Origin: an uncultured Eubacteriales bacterium
GTDB taxonomy: Bacteria; Bacillota; Clostridia; Oscillospirales; Oscillospiraceae
DNA: 64,000 nt
Assembly: GCA_900546615.1 (NCBI GenBank)
Contig: URDJ01000003.1
Coordinates: forward strand, 32,396-96,395
Reading direction: 5' to 3'
The translations under genes and the position numbers were made by a program. The number at the start of each line of letters is the position of its first letter. Within the stretch, counting starts at the first letter, position 1. Shown in pieces: positions 1 through 7,110 of the stretch. Below the pieces are notes generated by a model. The model searched no databases. It saw only the letters and a list, made by a program, of their open reading frames with translations, and was not told the DNA's origin.

Positions 1-360
1 CAGGATAAGCCCCCGAAGCTTCTTCTCGCGCTCCATGCTGGCCCCGCGCGCCACCTCGTCCTCCGAGATGTCTATCTGCTGCATCACCATCGTGCAGCCG
101 GCGGCATCTATCTCCCGCTCCACAGCCTTTATAATGTCCGCGTAGAAGGGGTTCGACACGCCCTTCACCACCAGGCCCACGGCGTCGGAGCTTATCTTCA
201 CAAGGTCCCGCGCGCTGTTGTTCGGCACATAGTTGCTGCTCCTCACAGCCTCGAGCACCGCCGCCCTCACAGCCGGGCTGACATCCGGCTTCTCATTGAG
301 CACGCGCGAGACCGTGCTCACCGAAACACCGCACAGCCTTGCAATATCCTTGATAGTCAT
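1..360 (-). CDS. LacI-family transcriptional regulator, N-terminal part (cut by window edge)
   Basis: The 120 visible codons read MTIKDIARLCGVSVSTVSRV at the N-terminus, the helix-turn-helix and hinge typical of LacI/GalR repressors, followed by the start of a periplasmic-binding-like effector domain (VGLVVKGVSNPFYADIIKAVE, residues about 61-81). The protein runs off the left edge, so the effector pocket and its sugar ligand cannot be judged. The start ATG (358-360) is preceded on this strand by a GGGGAGTGTG ribosome site. CG-centred palindromes just upstream (387-409) suit autoregulation. It is transcribed away from the feo operon. Family assignment is secure; the regulon is unknown. Confidence 0.9.
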   Translation of the reverse strand, partial: MTIKDIARLCGVSVSTVSRVLNEKPDVSPAVRAAVLEAVRSSNYVPNNSARDLVKISSDAVGLVVKGVSNPFYADIIKAVEREIDAAGCTMVMQQIDISEDEVARGASMEREKKLRGLIL

Positions 361-386
361 TCCACACACTCCCCGGGCAACTTGCG

Positions 387-409
387 AGAACGTTCCCGGT
401 AACGTTACC
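387..409. promoter_or_regulatory. Candidate LacI-family operator pair upstream of the regulator
   Basis: GGTAACGTTACC (398-409) is a perfect 12-base palindrome centred on CG, the usual symmetry of LacI-family operators; a second AACGTT core lies at 389-394, 12 bases away. They sit 27-49 bases upstream of the lacI-type start codon. Autoregulation is inferred from position and symmetry only. Confidence 0.45.
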
Positions 410-551
410 AGTCCTTTGGCTCAACTTTAACACATTTGTGACGATTGTCAACAGCGTCTCATGCTCTCCGGTTATTTTTGGCGTTTTGGACAATTTTTGC
501 CCATGTGCCTTTGAGCACTTCGCGTATAGCCGACTTTTTTGGCCTGCCCCC

Positions 552-580
552 TTGACAAATGCGGTGGGTTGTATTAAACT
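552..580 (+). promoter_or_regulatory. Sigma-A promoter of the feo operon
   Basis: TTGACA (552-557) and TAAACT (575-580) are separated by 17 bases. The -10 box overlaps the left arm of the iron-box-like repeats, so a bound metalloregulator would block polymerase. The next gene downstream is feoA at 626. Confidence 0.65.
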
Positions 581-603
581 AACCGTTGTTAGATAACACT
601 AAC
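579..603. promoter_or_regulatory. Iron-box-like operator (DtxR/IdeR type) upstream of feoA
   Basis: CTAAC (579-583), GTTAG (588-592) and CTAAC (599-603) form overlapping inverted repeats. The arrangement GTTAG-N6-CTAAC resembles the core of DtxR/IdeR binding sites. The same GTTAG-N6-CTAtC geometry recurs in front of feoB (1119-1134). No DtxR-type gene is in the window, so the regulator is inferred. Confidence 0.5.
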
Positions 604-625
604 TCCAGAAAGGGGTGGAGCGGGC

Positions 626-841
626 TTGCTGCCGCTTTCAATGGCCGACATGGGCGAGACCCATTCGATATTCAAGATAACCGGCAGGGACGAGGTGCGG
701 CGTCATCTCGCGGAGCTGGGCCTTGTGGTCGGGCAGGAGGTAGTCGTCGTTAACAGCCTCGGCGGGAACCTGATACTCCAGGTGAAGGACAGCCGCATCG
801 CCCTGGACCGGGGCCTGGCAAACCGCATAATGCTTGCGTGA
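626..841 (+). CDS. feoA: FeoA-family ferrous iron transport accessory protein (first copy)
   Basis: A 71-residue SH3-like FeoA protein. It has the typical GLVVGQEVVVV turn and a C-terminal NLILQVKDSRIALDRGLANRIML strand-helix that matches the FeoA core. FeoA is a small cytosolic partner of the FeoB iron(II) permease. The TTG start at 626 is chosen because AGGGGTGGAG lies just upstream; an ATG at 641 would leave a long spacer. It is the first gene of the operon, 14 bases before the second feoA. The order FeoA-FeoA-FeoB is common in clostridia. Function is inferred from family and neighbours. Confidence 0.85.
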   Translation: MLPLSMADMGETHSIFKITGRDEVRRHLAELGLVVGQEVVVVNSLGGNLILQVKDSRIALDRGLANRIMLA

Positions 842-855
842 AAAGGGGAGGTAAA

Positions 856-1077
856 ATGAAAACACTGAGGGAAGCGAAGGTGGGCGAGACTTTGAGGGTC
901 GTGAAGCTCAATGGCTCCGGCCCCCTCAAGCGTCGCATCATGGACATGGGCATCACCAGAGGCGTCGAGCTCTACATCCGCAAGGTCGCCCCGCTCGGCG
1001 ACCCCATTGAGACCACCGTCCGCGGCTACGAACTCTCCATCCGCCGCGCCGACGCCGAGATGATAGAGGTCGAATAG
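856..1077 (+). CDS. feoA: FeoA-family ferrous iron transport accessory protein (second copy)
   Basis: A 73-residue FeoA domain (MKTLREAKVGETLRVVKLNG at the start, then RRIMDMGITRGVELYIRK and VRGYELSIRRADAEMIEV). The residues KRRIMDMGITRG are the classic FeoA signature. The ATG at 856 follows AGGGGAGGTAAA, a strong ribosome site; a GTG at 838 in frame would overlap the previous gene and is less likely. Two different FeoA proteins ahead of one FeoB suggest non-equivalent roles in the complex, but the sequence does not say what they are. Confidence 0.92.
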   Translation: MKTLREAKVGETLRVVKLNGSGPLKRRIMDMGITRGVELYIRKVAPLGDPIETTVRGYELSIRRADAEMIEVE

Positions 1078-1084
1078 CGCAAGA

Positions 1085-1100
1085 CCGGCCTTCGGGCCGG
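1085..1100 (+). terminator. Short GC hairpin between feoA and feoB
   Basis: CCGGCC-TTCG-GGCCGG forms a stable UUCG tetraloop hairpin just after the second feoA. No strong T-run follows, so it is more likely an attenuator or mRNA-stabilising stem than a full terminator. It precedes a second iron-box candidate. Confidence 0.4.
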
Positions 1101-1118
1101 CTTATTCAGGCAGCTGAG

Positions 1119-1134
1119 TTAGTTTAGACTATCT
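1119..1134. promoter_or_regulatory. Second iron-box-like inverted repeat, upstream of feoB
   Basis: GTTAG (1119-1123), six bases, then CTATC (1130-1134): the same 5-6-5 geometry as the site at 588-603, with one mismatch. It lies 22 bases ahead of the feoB start. A weak -10-like TAGACT overlaps it. It would allow separate iron control of feoB. Confidence 0.4.
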
Positions 1135-1156
1135 GCATTGAGAGAGGAGACAGACG

Positions 1157-3337
1157 ATGAGTGTGAAAATTGCGCTTGCCGGAAACCCCAACTCCGGCAA
1201 GACGACGATGTTCAACGACCTTACCGGCTCGAACCAGCGGGTCGGCAACTGGCCGGGCGTCACGGTTGAGAAGAAGGAGGGCAGGCTGAAGGGCCGCCCC
1301 GACGTGGTCATACAGGACCTGCCGGGCATATATTCGCTCTCGCCCTACACGCTCGAGGAGGTCGTGGCGAGGAGCTATCTGGTCGGGGAAAAGCCCGACG
1401 CCATCATAAACATCGTGGACGGCACGAACATAGAGCGCAACCTCTACCTCACGACTCAGCTCATAGAGCTGGGCATCCCCACGGTCGTGGCGGTGAACAT
1501 GATAGACGTGGTGCGGAAAAACGGCGACGTCATCGACCTGAAAAAGCTGGGCGCGGCGCTGGGCTGCGAGGTCGTGGCGACCTCTGCGCTCAAAGGCGAA
1601 GGTTCGAAGGAAGCGGCGTCGAGGGCGGCGTCGCTGGCTGAGGAGAAGCGCGCCGTCTCGGCCCCCTCGGTCTTCGAGGGCAGCGTGGAGCACGCCATTG
1701 CGCACATCGAGGAGAGCATCGAGGGCATGGTGGAGCCGCGCTTCCTGCGCTGGTATGCCATCAAGCTCTTTGAGCGCGACGGCAAGGTCATGGAGGAGCT
1801 GCACCTTGACAGCACTCTCGCAGAGCACATCGAGGAGCATATCTCCGACTGCGAGGCCGAGCTGGACGACGACGCGGAGAGCATCATCACGAACCAGCGC
1901 TACGCCTACATAGCGAAGGTCGTCTCCCAGGCGGTGAAGAAAAAGCACACGGGGCAGAAGATGAACGTCTCCGACAGGATAGACCGCATCGTGACAAACC
2001 GTATCCTGGCCCTGCCCATCTTCGTCGCGGTGATGGCGGCGGTGTACTACATCTCCATCGGCAGCGTGGGCGACTGGACGGTCGGATTCATGAACGACAC
2101 GCTCTTCGGCGAGTGGATAACGGGCGGCCTCACGACGCTCTTTGAGGGCTGGAACGTCGCGCCCTGGCTCTCGGGCCTTGTCATCGAGGGCATAGTCGGC
2201 GGCGTGGGCGCGGTGCTCGGCTTCGTACCGCAGATGCTCATACTGTTCCTGCTGCTGTCGATACTCGAGGACATAGGCTACATGGCCCGCGTGGCCTTCA
2301 TCATGGACCGCATCTTCCGCAAGTTCGGGCTTTCGGGCAAGAGCTTCATCCCGATGCTCATTGGCTCCGGATGCGGCGTGCCGGGCGTCATGGCGAGCCG
2401 CACCATCGAAAACGAGCGCGACAGGCGCATGACGGTCATGACGACCTGCTTCATCCCCTGCGGCGCGAAGCTGCCGATAATCGGCATGATCTCGGGCGCG
2501 TTTTTCGACAACGCCTGGTGGGTGGCGACGAGCGCCTACTTTGTCGGTGTGGCGGCGATCGTCGTCTCGGGCATCATCCTCAAGAAGATAAAGGCCTTTG
2601 CGGGTGACGCGGCGCCCTTCGTCATGGAGCTGCCGCCCTACCACGCGCCCGCGCCCTCGAACATCTTCCGCTCGACCTGGGAGCGCGGCTGGAGCTTCAT
2701 AAAGCGCGCGGGCACGCTCATACTCCTGAGCGCCGTGGTCATCTGGTTCCTGCAGGCCTTCGGCGTCACCTCTGCGGGCTTCGGCATGGTGGAGGACAAC
2801 AACGACTCCCTGCTCGCGGCCATCGGCGGGGCTGTGGCCTTCATCTTCGCGCCCCTGGGCTTCGGCATCTGGCAGGCGACGGTGGGCGTCGTGGGCGGCC
2901 TTGTGGCGAAGGAGAACCTCGTCACCATCATGGCGGTCTGCTACGGCTTTGCCGAGGTCGGCGACACGGGCGAGGAGATCTGGGGCATACTGAACACCAC
3001 CTTCACTCCCATCGCAGGCTACAGCTTCATGGTCTTCAACCTCCTGTGCGCACCCTGCTTTGCGGCCATGGGCGCGATAAAGCGCGAGATGAACAGCCCC
3101 AAGTGGACGGTAGGGGCGATAGGCTACATGTGCGGCTTCGCCTACCTCGTGAGCCTCATGATCTACCAGTTCGGCGGGCTCATAACGGGCGAGCTGAGCT
3201 TCGGCCTCGGCACCGTTGCAGCGATAGTCGTGCTGGCGGGCCTGCTGTATATGCTGCTGCGGAAGAACCGCTATTCCGAGTACGGCGGGGAGCTGAGCGT
3301 GAACGCGGCGAAAAAGGACGTGAAGGTAAATGTTTGA
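1157..3337 (+). CDS. feoB: FeoB ferrous iron transporter
   Basis: A 726-residue inner-membrane iron(II) permease. The N-terminal G domain has all GTPase motifs: GNPNSGKT (9-16), the GVTVEKKEG switch I (34-42), DLPG (54-57) and NMID (114-117). A helical bundle follows, then the membrane part with two Gate domains (first near GYMARVAFIMDRIFRKFGLSGKSFIPMLIGSGCGVPG, second near GGLVAKENLVTIMAVCYG) and the FeoB C domain. The conserved Cys in SGCGVPG is present. Length is normal for the family. ATG 1157 follows GAGAGGAGA. The gene after it overlaps its end by 8 bases. Confidence 0.97.
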   Translation: MSVKIALAGNPNSGKTTMFNDLTGSNQRVGNWPGVTVEKKEGRLKGRPDVVIQDLPGIYSLSPYTLEEVVARSYLVGEKPDAIINIVDGTNIERNLYLTTQLIELGIPTVVAVNMIDVVRKNGDVIDLKKLGAALGCEVVATSALKGEGSKEAASRAASLAEEKRAVSAPSVFEGSVEHAIAHIEESIEGMVEPRFLRWYAIKLFERDGKVMEELHLDSTLAEHIEEHISDCEAELDDDAESIITNQRYAYIAKVVSQAVKKKHTGQKMNVSDRIDRIVTNRILALPIFVAVMAAVYYISIGSVGDWTVGFMNDTLFGEWITGGLTTLFEGWNVAPWLSGLVIEGIVGGVGAVLGFVPQMLILFLLLSILEDIGYMARVAFIMDRIFRKFGLSGKSFIPMLIGSGCGVPGVMASRTIENERDRRMTVMTTCFIPCGAKLPIIGMISGAFFDNAWWVATSAYFVGVAAIVVSGIILKKIKAFAGDAAPFVMELPPYHAPAPSNIFRSTWERGWSFIKRAGTLILLSAVVIWFLQAFGVTSAGFGMVEDNNDSLLAAIGGAVAFIFAPLGFGIWQATVGVVGGLVAKENLVTIMAVCYGFAEVGDTGEEIWGILNTTFTPIAGYSFMVFNLLCAPCFAAMGAIKREMNSPKWTVGAIGYMCGFAYLVSLMIYQFGGLITGELSFGLGTVAAIVVLAGLLYMLLRKNRYSEYGGELSVNAAKKDVKVNV

Positions 3338-3518
3338 GTGGCTGACTGCCAATATCGGCAGCGTCGTCGTCGGACTGGTCGTGCTGTGCGTGGTCGCTGC
3401 GGTGGTGTTCAAGCTGATAAGAGATAAAAAACGCGGCAAAGGCACATGCAGCTGCGGTGACAACTGCGGCAGCTGCGCCTGCTCGGGAGCATGCCATGGC
3501 TCCCACTCAGGAAAATAG
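3330..3518 (+). CDS. FeoB-associated Cys-rich membrane protein
   Basis: A 62-residue protein with one N-terminal membrane helix (about residues 8-28, IGSVVVGLVVLCVVAAVVFKL), a basic stretch RDKKRGKG, and a C-terminal tail with six cysteines in GTCSCGDNCGSCACSGAC. This is the FeoB-associated Cys-rich family of Firmicutes. The start overlaps the end of feoB by 8 bases, so translation is coupled. The tail may bind iron or pass it on from FeoB, but that is only a family-level suggestion. Confidence 0.9.
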   Translation: MFEWLTANIGSVVVGLVVLCVVAAVVFKLIRDKKRGKGTCSCGDNCGSCACSGACHGSHSGK

Positions 3519-3545
3519 CCCTCCCGCGATCCTTCCTCCAACCAA

Positions 3546-3798
3546 AGAAGCTCCTGCGAATTTCTCGCAGGAGCTTCTCAACTTGTCTAAGAAGGCTTTG
3601 CCTTCTTAGACAAAGGGGATAGCGCTGCGCTCCGCGCCTTGCTTCGCTGCGACACTCCGCTCCGCGAGAAGTATTTTCGTCGACGTACACGCCGCCGCCG
3701 AAAATGATTGAAATTTATTTCGCGGCTGCGGCCGCGAAACTCTGCGAGGCTTTTTTGACAGTCTGAGAAGCTCCTGCGAATTTCTCGCAGGAGCTTCT
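3546..3798. repeat. Hairpin-flanked interspersed repeat, copy A
   Basis: Two identical 33-base copies of a terminator-like hairpin (stem GAAGCTCCTGCGA / TCGCAGGAGCTTC) sit at 3546-3578 and 3766-3798. Between them lies a unit with a 13-bp stem (TTGTCTAAGAAGG 3583-3595 with 3601-3613), a CTCCGCTCCGCGAGAAGTATT segment, a CGCGGCTGCGGCCGCG hairpin and a T-run. The whole inner unit recurs, inverted, at 8697-8897, there flanked by a different hairpin. It fills the gap between the convergent ends of the feo operon and ubiX, so its outer stems probably act as bidirectional terminators. I see no coding potential; the arginine-rich frame across it is a by-product of the repeat. Confidence 0.85.
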
Positions 3799-3815
3799 GC
3801 TGCTTTTGGTAATAT

Positions 3816-4379
3816 TTATTCTCCGGCCCACACCGGCATGGCATCCGTATGCACACCGAACATACCGAGTATCCTTGCCGCGAGCTGTTTATGCATTTCG
3901 TCCATGCCGCACGGCTTCGCGTACCAGAGCGGCACCGGCGGGAAGATGATGCCGCCCGCCCTTGTCACCTCCTGCATGTTCCGCAGGTGAATATACGACA
4001 GCGGAGCCTCCCGCGTCACCAGCACCAGCCGACGGCGTTCCTTGAGCGTCACGTCCGCCGCGCGCAGCAGCAGGTTCTCGCTGTAGCCCGCGGCTATGCC
4101 CGCCAGCGTCCTCATGCTGCACGGGATCACCACCATGCCCAAACTCGCGCGGCTGCCCGAGGCCGGAGCCGCGCCGATGTCATGGCAGTCGTACCGCTCC
4201 CTCACATACTCCCGCAGCGCGTCCGCGGGCAGGCCCAGCTCCTCCCTGAGCGTCCTCTCGCCGCCCGGCGTCACGATAAGCTCCGTCGGCACCCCGCTCT
4301 CGTATGCCAGCTTCGAAAAACTCAGCGCCAGCGCCGCGCCCGACGCGCCGCTGATCCCAACCGTCAGTCCGGGCTCCAT
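3816..4379 (-). CDS. ubiX: UbiX-like flavin prenyltransferase
   Basis: A 187-residue flavoprotein of the UbiX/Pad1 family, which makes the prenylated FMN cofactor for UbiD decarboxylases. Seen: the N-terminal GISGASGAALALSFSKL FMN-binding loop (8-24), VVIPCSMRTLAGIAAGYSENLLLRAADVTLKERRRLVLVTREAPLSYIHLRNM (catalytic region with the typical CSM and TREAPLS signatures) and the IIFPPVPLWY motif. Its start lies 2 bases after the ubiD stop, so the two are co-translated. Length fits the family. Confidence 0.93.
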   Translation of the reverse strand: MEPGLTVGISGASGAALALSFSKLAYESGVPTELIVTPGGERTLREELGLPADALREYVRERYDCHDIGAAPASGSRASLGMVVIPCSMRTLAGIAAGYSENLLLRAADVTLKERRRLVLVTREAPLSYIHLRNMQEVTRAGGIIFPPVPLWYAKPCGMDEMHKQLAARILGMFGVHTDAMPVWAGE

Positions 4380-4381
4380 GC

Positions 4382-5869
4382 TCAGTTCTCCCAGCCGGGC
4401 AGCCAGCGCGCCGGGTCGGTCTCCATGAACCGCGCGCGCTCAAAGCGCCCCTTTTGCGCATACGGCACCGTGCAGTCGAAGATCGTCTTGCAGGAAATGC
4501 CCCGGGCCGCTATGCTCCCGCTGTACTCCGGCCCCGCGCTCGGGTCCAGCGGATGGCAGCGCACGCCGGGGATAAACACCGTGTCGAGGTCCCCCTGATA
4601 CCGCGTGTTCAGCGCCCAAAGCACGTCGTCCGTGTCAAAGATGTCCACGTCCTCGTCCACCAGTATCACGTGCTTCAGCTCCGGGAAAGCCGAGAACGCC
4701 AGCAGCGCCGCCTGCCTCTGCCGTCCCTCATCGGTCGGGGCCTTCTTGCAGACCTGCAGCACCGCCATGTACTTGCCGCCGCCCGCACGGTGCGCGTACA
4801 CGTTCCGCACCCTGCCCGGCATCGCCCGCTCCAGCATTCCGAGGATGCTCGCCTCCGTCGGGATGCCCGCCATGTTGACGTGCTCCTCGCTCGGGCCTAT
4901 GCAGGTCTGGAGTATCGGCCGCCGCCTGTGCGTCAGGGCCTTCACCTTCAGCAGCCAGCACTCGGAGCTGGCCGCGCCGTTGTATCCCGGGAACTCCGGC
5001 ATGGCATAGCCCGTCCCCGAATTCTGGTCCTCCTGCACCCTGACGCCCGGCACTATCTCGCCCTCTATGACAAACTCAGCGTTCGCGATGGCGCGCTCGT
5101 CCACCGATGCGCAGCGGCAGAGTCTCACCGGCTCTCCCCTGAGCGCGCCCGCAATGGACAGCTCGTCGTAGCCCAGCGGGGTCGTGGGCGGCTCGAAGCA
5201 GGCGCAGACCTCTATGGCCGGGTCTACGCCTATTGAGACTGAGATGGGCAGCGGACGCCCCAGCTCCTCGGCCCGCTCCGCCATGGCGCCAATGTGACGG
5301 CTGCCGGGCTGCAGGAAGATGGAAAGCTCGTCGCGCCCCTGTATGCAGAGCCGGTGGATGGTCACGTCCGAGCGCCCCGTGTCCGGGTGCGTGGCATAGC
5401 ACATGCCGAGCGTGATGTACGGCCCGGCGTCCACGGGCGTGTTGGTCGGCGCGGGCAGGAGGCGCCTGAGGTCAAAGCCCGGCTCGGAGGCCAGATGCAC
5501 GACCTGCTGGCACTCGGCCGGCGCCTCCGACAGCACCGGCTCGACCGGCCTGGCGACGCGCTCGTACAGCAGCCGTCCGAGATCTGCGCTCCGGCAGCCC
5601 AGCAGCGCCGCCACCCGCTCGCGCGAGGCCAGCACGCCGATGACCGCCGAGGCCTCGTCAAAGCCCTTTAAATTCCGAAACAGCATGGCCGGACCGTTCG
5701 TCCGCGTCGGACGCATGACCGTGCCGCCAGCGCCCACGTACCTGTACACGCCCGAAAGCTCCGCCTCGGGGTCCACCTCCACCTCGGTCTCCACCAGCTG
5801 TCCCGGACGTTTCCTCAGAAATTCCAGCGCAGAGCGCAGGTCGCGCACCCCGTTCTCAAAGCGTTCCAT
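4382..5869 (-). CDS. ubiD: UbiD-family prenylated-FMN-dependent decarboxylase
   Basis: A 495-residue UbiD-type (de)carboxylase. Seen: MLFRNLKGFDEASAVIG near the N-terminus, the PAPTNTPVDAGPYITLGMCYATHPDTGRSDVTIHRLCIQGRDELSIFLQPGSRHIG core that binds prFMN, and EFVIEGEIVPGVRVQEDQNSGTGYAMPEFPGYNG with the acidic active-site segment. The substrate is probably an aromatic or unsaturated acid, but that is not readable here. ATG 5869 follows GAAGGGGG; upstream in-frame starts at 5893 and 5935 lie inside the promoter. It is the first gene of a two-gene operon with ubiX. No phenolic-acid regulator is adjacent. Confidence 0.93.
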   Translation of the reverse strand: MERFENGVRDLRSALEFLRKRPGQLVETEVEVDPEAELSGVYRYVGAGGTVMRPTRTNGPAMLFRNLKGFDEASAVIGVLASRERVAALLGCRSADLGRLLYERVARPVEPVLSEAPAECQQVVHLASEPGFDLRRLLPAPTNTPVDAGPYITLGMCYATHPDTGRSDVTIHRLCIQGRDELSIFLQPGSRHIGAMAERAEELGRPLPISVSIGVDPAIEVCACFEPPTTPLGYDELSIAGALRGEPVRLCRCASVDERAIANAEFVIEGEIVPGVRVQEDQNSGTGYAMPEFPGYNGAASSECWLLKVKALTHRRRPILQTCIGPSEEHVNMAGIPTEASILGMLERAMPGRVRNVYAHRAGGGKYMAVLQVCKKAPTDEGRQRQAALLAFSAFPELKHVILVDEDVDIFDTDDVLWALNTRYQGDLDTVFIPGVRCHPLDPSAGPEYSGSIAARGISCKTIFDCTVPYAQKGRFERARFMETDPARWLPGWEN

Positions 5870-5905
5870 AGCAAAGGCCCCCTTCAAGTCCATACTTATG
5901 AGTAA

Positions 5906-5935
5906 AGTATAGGACCCGAAAGGAACCTTCGGCAA
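5906..5935 (-). promoter_or_regulatory. Promoter of ubiD-ubiX
   Basis: On the minus strand TTGCCG (5930-5935) and TATACT (5906-5911) are 18 bases apart, ending 37 bases before the ubiD ATG. An inverted repeat ATTGATTC-N7-GAATCAAT (5952-5974) lies upstream of it and overlaps the stop codon of the XRE gene; it could be an operator or part of the XRE terminator. Confidence 0.5.
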
Positions 5936-5969
5936 TTCGTTTTATAGCAATATTGATTCCAATATAGAA

Positions 5970-6194
5970 TCAATGCTGCTTTTCATACGGCCGGGGATCG
6001 GACGTGCGGCGCAGCAGATAGTCCGTGCTCACGCCATAGAAGTCGGCGATGCGGCAGAGCGTGCGCAGGGGCACGTTCAGGCGGCCCAGCTCGTAGTCGG
6101 AATAGGTCGTCTGGTGTACGCCCAGATACTCCGCCAGCTCCCTCTGCGTCAGGTCCCTGTCCTCCCTCAGATCCCTGAGCCTCGTCTCCACCAT
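5970..6194 (-). CDS. Small XRE-family HTH regulator
   Basis: A 74-residue protein that is almost all helix-turn-helix: RLRDLREDRDLTQRELAEYLGVHQTTYSDYELGRLNVPLRTLCRIADFYGVSTDYLLRR. No effector domain, as in phage-repressor-like regulators of Firmicutes. It is divergent from the ABC exporter genes at 6394, and two identical-type palindromes (6221-6262) overlap the promoter that faces those genes. Its own ribosome site and start codon are held in a perfect inverted repeat (6191-6218). It is therefore probably the repressor of the exporter and of itself; this is inferred from position. Confidence 0.9.
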   Translation of the reverse strand: MVETRLRDLREDRDLTQRELAEYLGVHQTTYSDYELGRLNVPLRTLCRIADFYGVSTDYLLRRTSDPRPYEKQH

Positions 6195-6218
6195 AATATC
6201 ACCTCGCTGATATTATGG
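6191..6218 (-). promoter_or_regulatory. Inverted repeat enclosing the XRE ribosome site and start codon
   Basis: CCATAATATCA (6191-6201) and TGATATTATGG (6208-6218) are perfectly complementary with a 6-base loop. In the XRE mRNA the AUG lies in one arm and the AGG of the Shine-Dalgarno in the loop. It may act as an RNA hairpin that limits translation, or as a DNA operator. Confidence 0.55.
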
Positions 6219-6220
6219 TC

Positions 6221-6266
6221 TAAGGCAATATCCCTTATTGACTTTTAAGGGAATATACCTTAAAAT
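6221..6266 (+). promoter_or_regulatory. Promoter with two XRE operators, facing the ABC exporter
   Basis: TTGACT (6238-6243) and TAAAAT (6261-6266) are 17 bases apart. Two 17-base palindromes share the form TAAGG-N7-CCTTA: 6221-6237 and 6246-6262. The first abuts the -35 box and the second fills the spacer, which is ideal for repression. Their centres are 25 bases apart. The XRE protein encoded divergently is the likely binder. Confidence 0.6.
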
Positions 6267-6333
6267 GTGCCATGTTCACCAGTTGACTGCCTTTCGTTAA
6301 CATAGATTTGACAAAACGCTTGCGCAAAACTTG

Positions 6334-6362
6334 TTGCGCAGGGCAAAAGCATAGTGTATAAT
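6334..6362 (+). promoter_or_regulatory. Second promoter of the ABC exporter genes
   Basis: TTGCGC (6334-6339) and a perfect TATAAT (6357-6362) with a 17-base spacer, 31 bases before the start codon. Together with the XRE-controlled promoter upstream this suggests a basal and a regulated start. Confidence 0.5.
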
Positions 6363-6393
6363 CCCGCTTAGTACAGTTAAGGAGGACGAACTT

Positions 6394-7110
6394 ATGTCCG
6401 ATGCGCTGCTGCGTATTGAGAACGTCACGAAAAAATACGGCAAGACCGTCGCGAACTCCGACATCAGCTTTTCTGTCGGTGCGGGGGAGACTGCCGTCCT
6501 GCTAGGGCCGAACGGCGCGGGCAAATCCACCATTATAAAGTGCATAGCCGGGCTGCTCCGTTTTACCGGCGACATCTATATCTGCGGCGAGCGGAACAAG
6601 TCCCTGCCCGCCAAGCGCGAGCTGGGCTACATACCCGAGCTGCCCGCGGTCTACGAGCTGCTCACCGTCGAGGAGCACCTCGAGTTCATCCGCCGCGCCT
6701 ATCGCGCCGAGGATGACGGCTACGGAGATGAGCTGCTCGAGCGCCTTGAGCTGGACGACAAGCGCAAAAAGCTCGGGCGAGAGCTTTCCAAAGGCATGCA
6801 GCAGAAGCTCTCCATCTGCTGCGCGCTCGTCCACAGGCCCCGCGTGCTCATCTTCGACGAGCCGCTCGTCGGCCTCGACCCGCACGCCATAAAAGAGCTC
6901 AAGACCATCTTCCGCGAACTGCGGGACGAGGGCAGGGCCGTGCTCATCTCCACCCACATGATAGAGAGCGTCGAGGACTACTGGGACGTGGCCCACATCA
7001 TGATGAACGGACGCTTCGCCGCAACGAAGCGCAACACGCCCGAGGACACCGCCAGCCAGAGCCTGGAGGACCTGTTCTTTGAGATAACCGAAGGCGGTGA
7101 GCGCGAATGA
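6394..7110 (+). CDS. ABC transporter ATP-binding protein
   Basis: A 238-residue ATPase. Walker A GPNGAGKS, Q-loop near YIPELPAVYELLTVEEHLEF, signature LSKGMQQKL, Walker B VLIFDEPLVGLD and the H-loop ISTHM are all present. The LSKGMQQ form of the signature is common among ABC-2 exporters of Firmicutes. ATG 6394 follows AAGGAGGACGAACTT. The gene overlaps the permease by 4 bases. Substrate unknown; the XRE context suggests a stress- or peptide-related exporter, which is speculation. Confidence 0.93.
   Translation: MSDALLRIENVTKKYGKTVANSDISFSVGAGETAVLLGPNGAGKSTIIKCIAGLLRFTGDIYICGERNKSLPAKRELGYIPELPAVYELLTVEEHLEFIRRAYRAEDDGYGDELLERLELDDKRKKLGRELSKGMQQKLSICCALVHRPRVLIFDEPLVGLDPHAIKELKTIFRELRDEGRAVLISTHMIESVEDYWDVAHIMMNGRFAATKRNTPEDTASQSLEDLFFEITEGGERE

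Noticed and set aside
1085..1100. A full terminator between feoA and feoB
   Set aside because: The stem is good but no T-run follows, so read-through into feoB is expected.
1124..3541. A very long open frame on the minus strand opposite feoB
   Set aside because: It is the antisense of a strongly coding, GC-biased gene; its product is low in hydrophobic order and rich in His/Arg/Asp, and it has no ribosome site.
3587..3856. Arg-rich small open frame in the copy A repeat (and its partner at 8662-8988)
   Set aside because: The two frames agree because the repeat DNA is conserved, but there is no ribosome site, the changes between copies fit stem pairing better than codons, and the flanks differ. 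Treated as non-coding.
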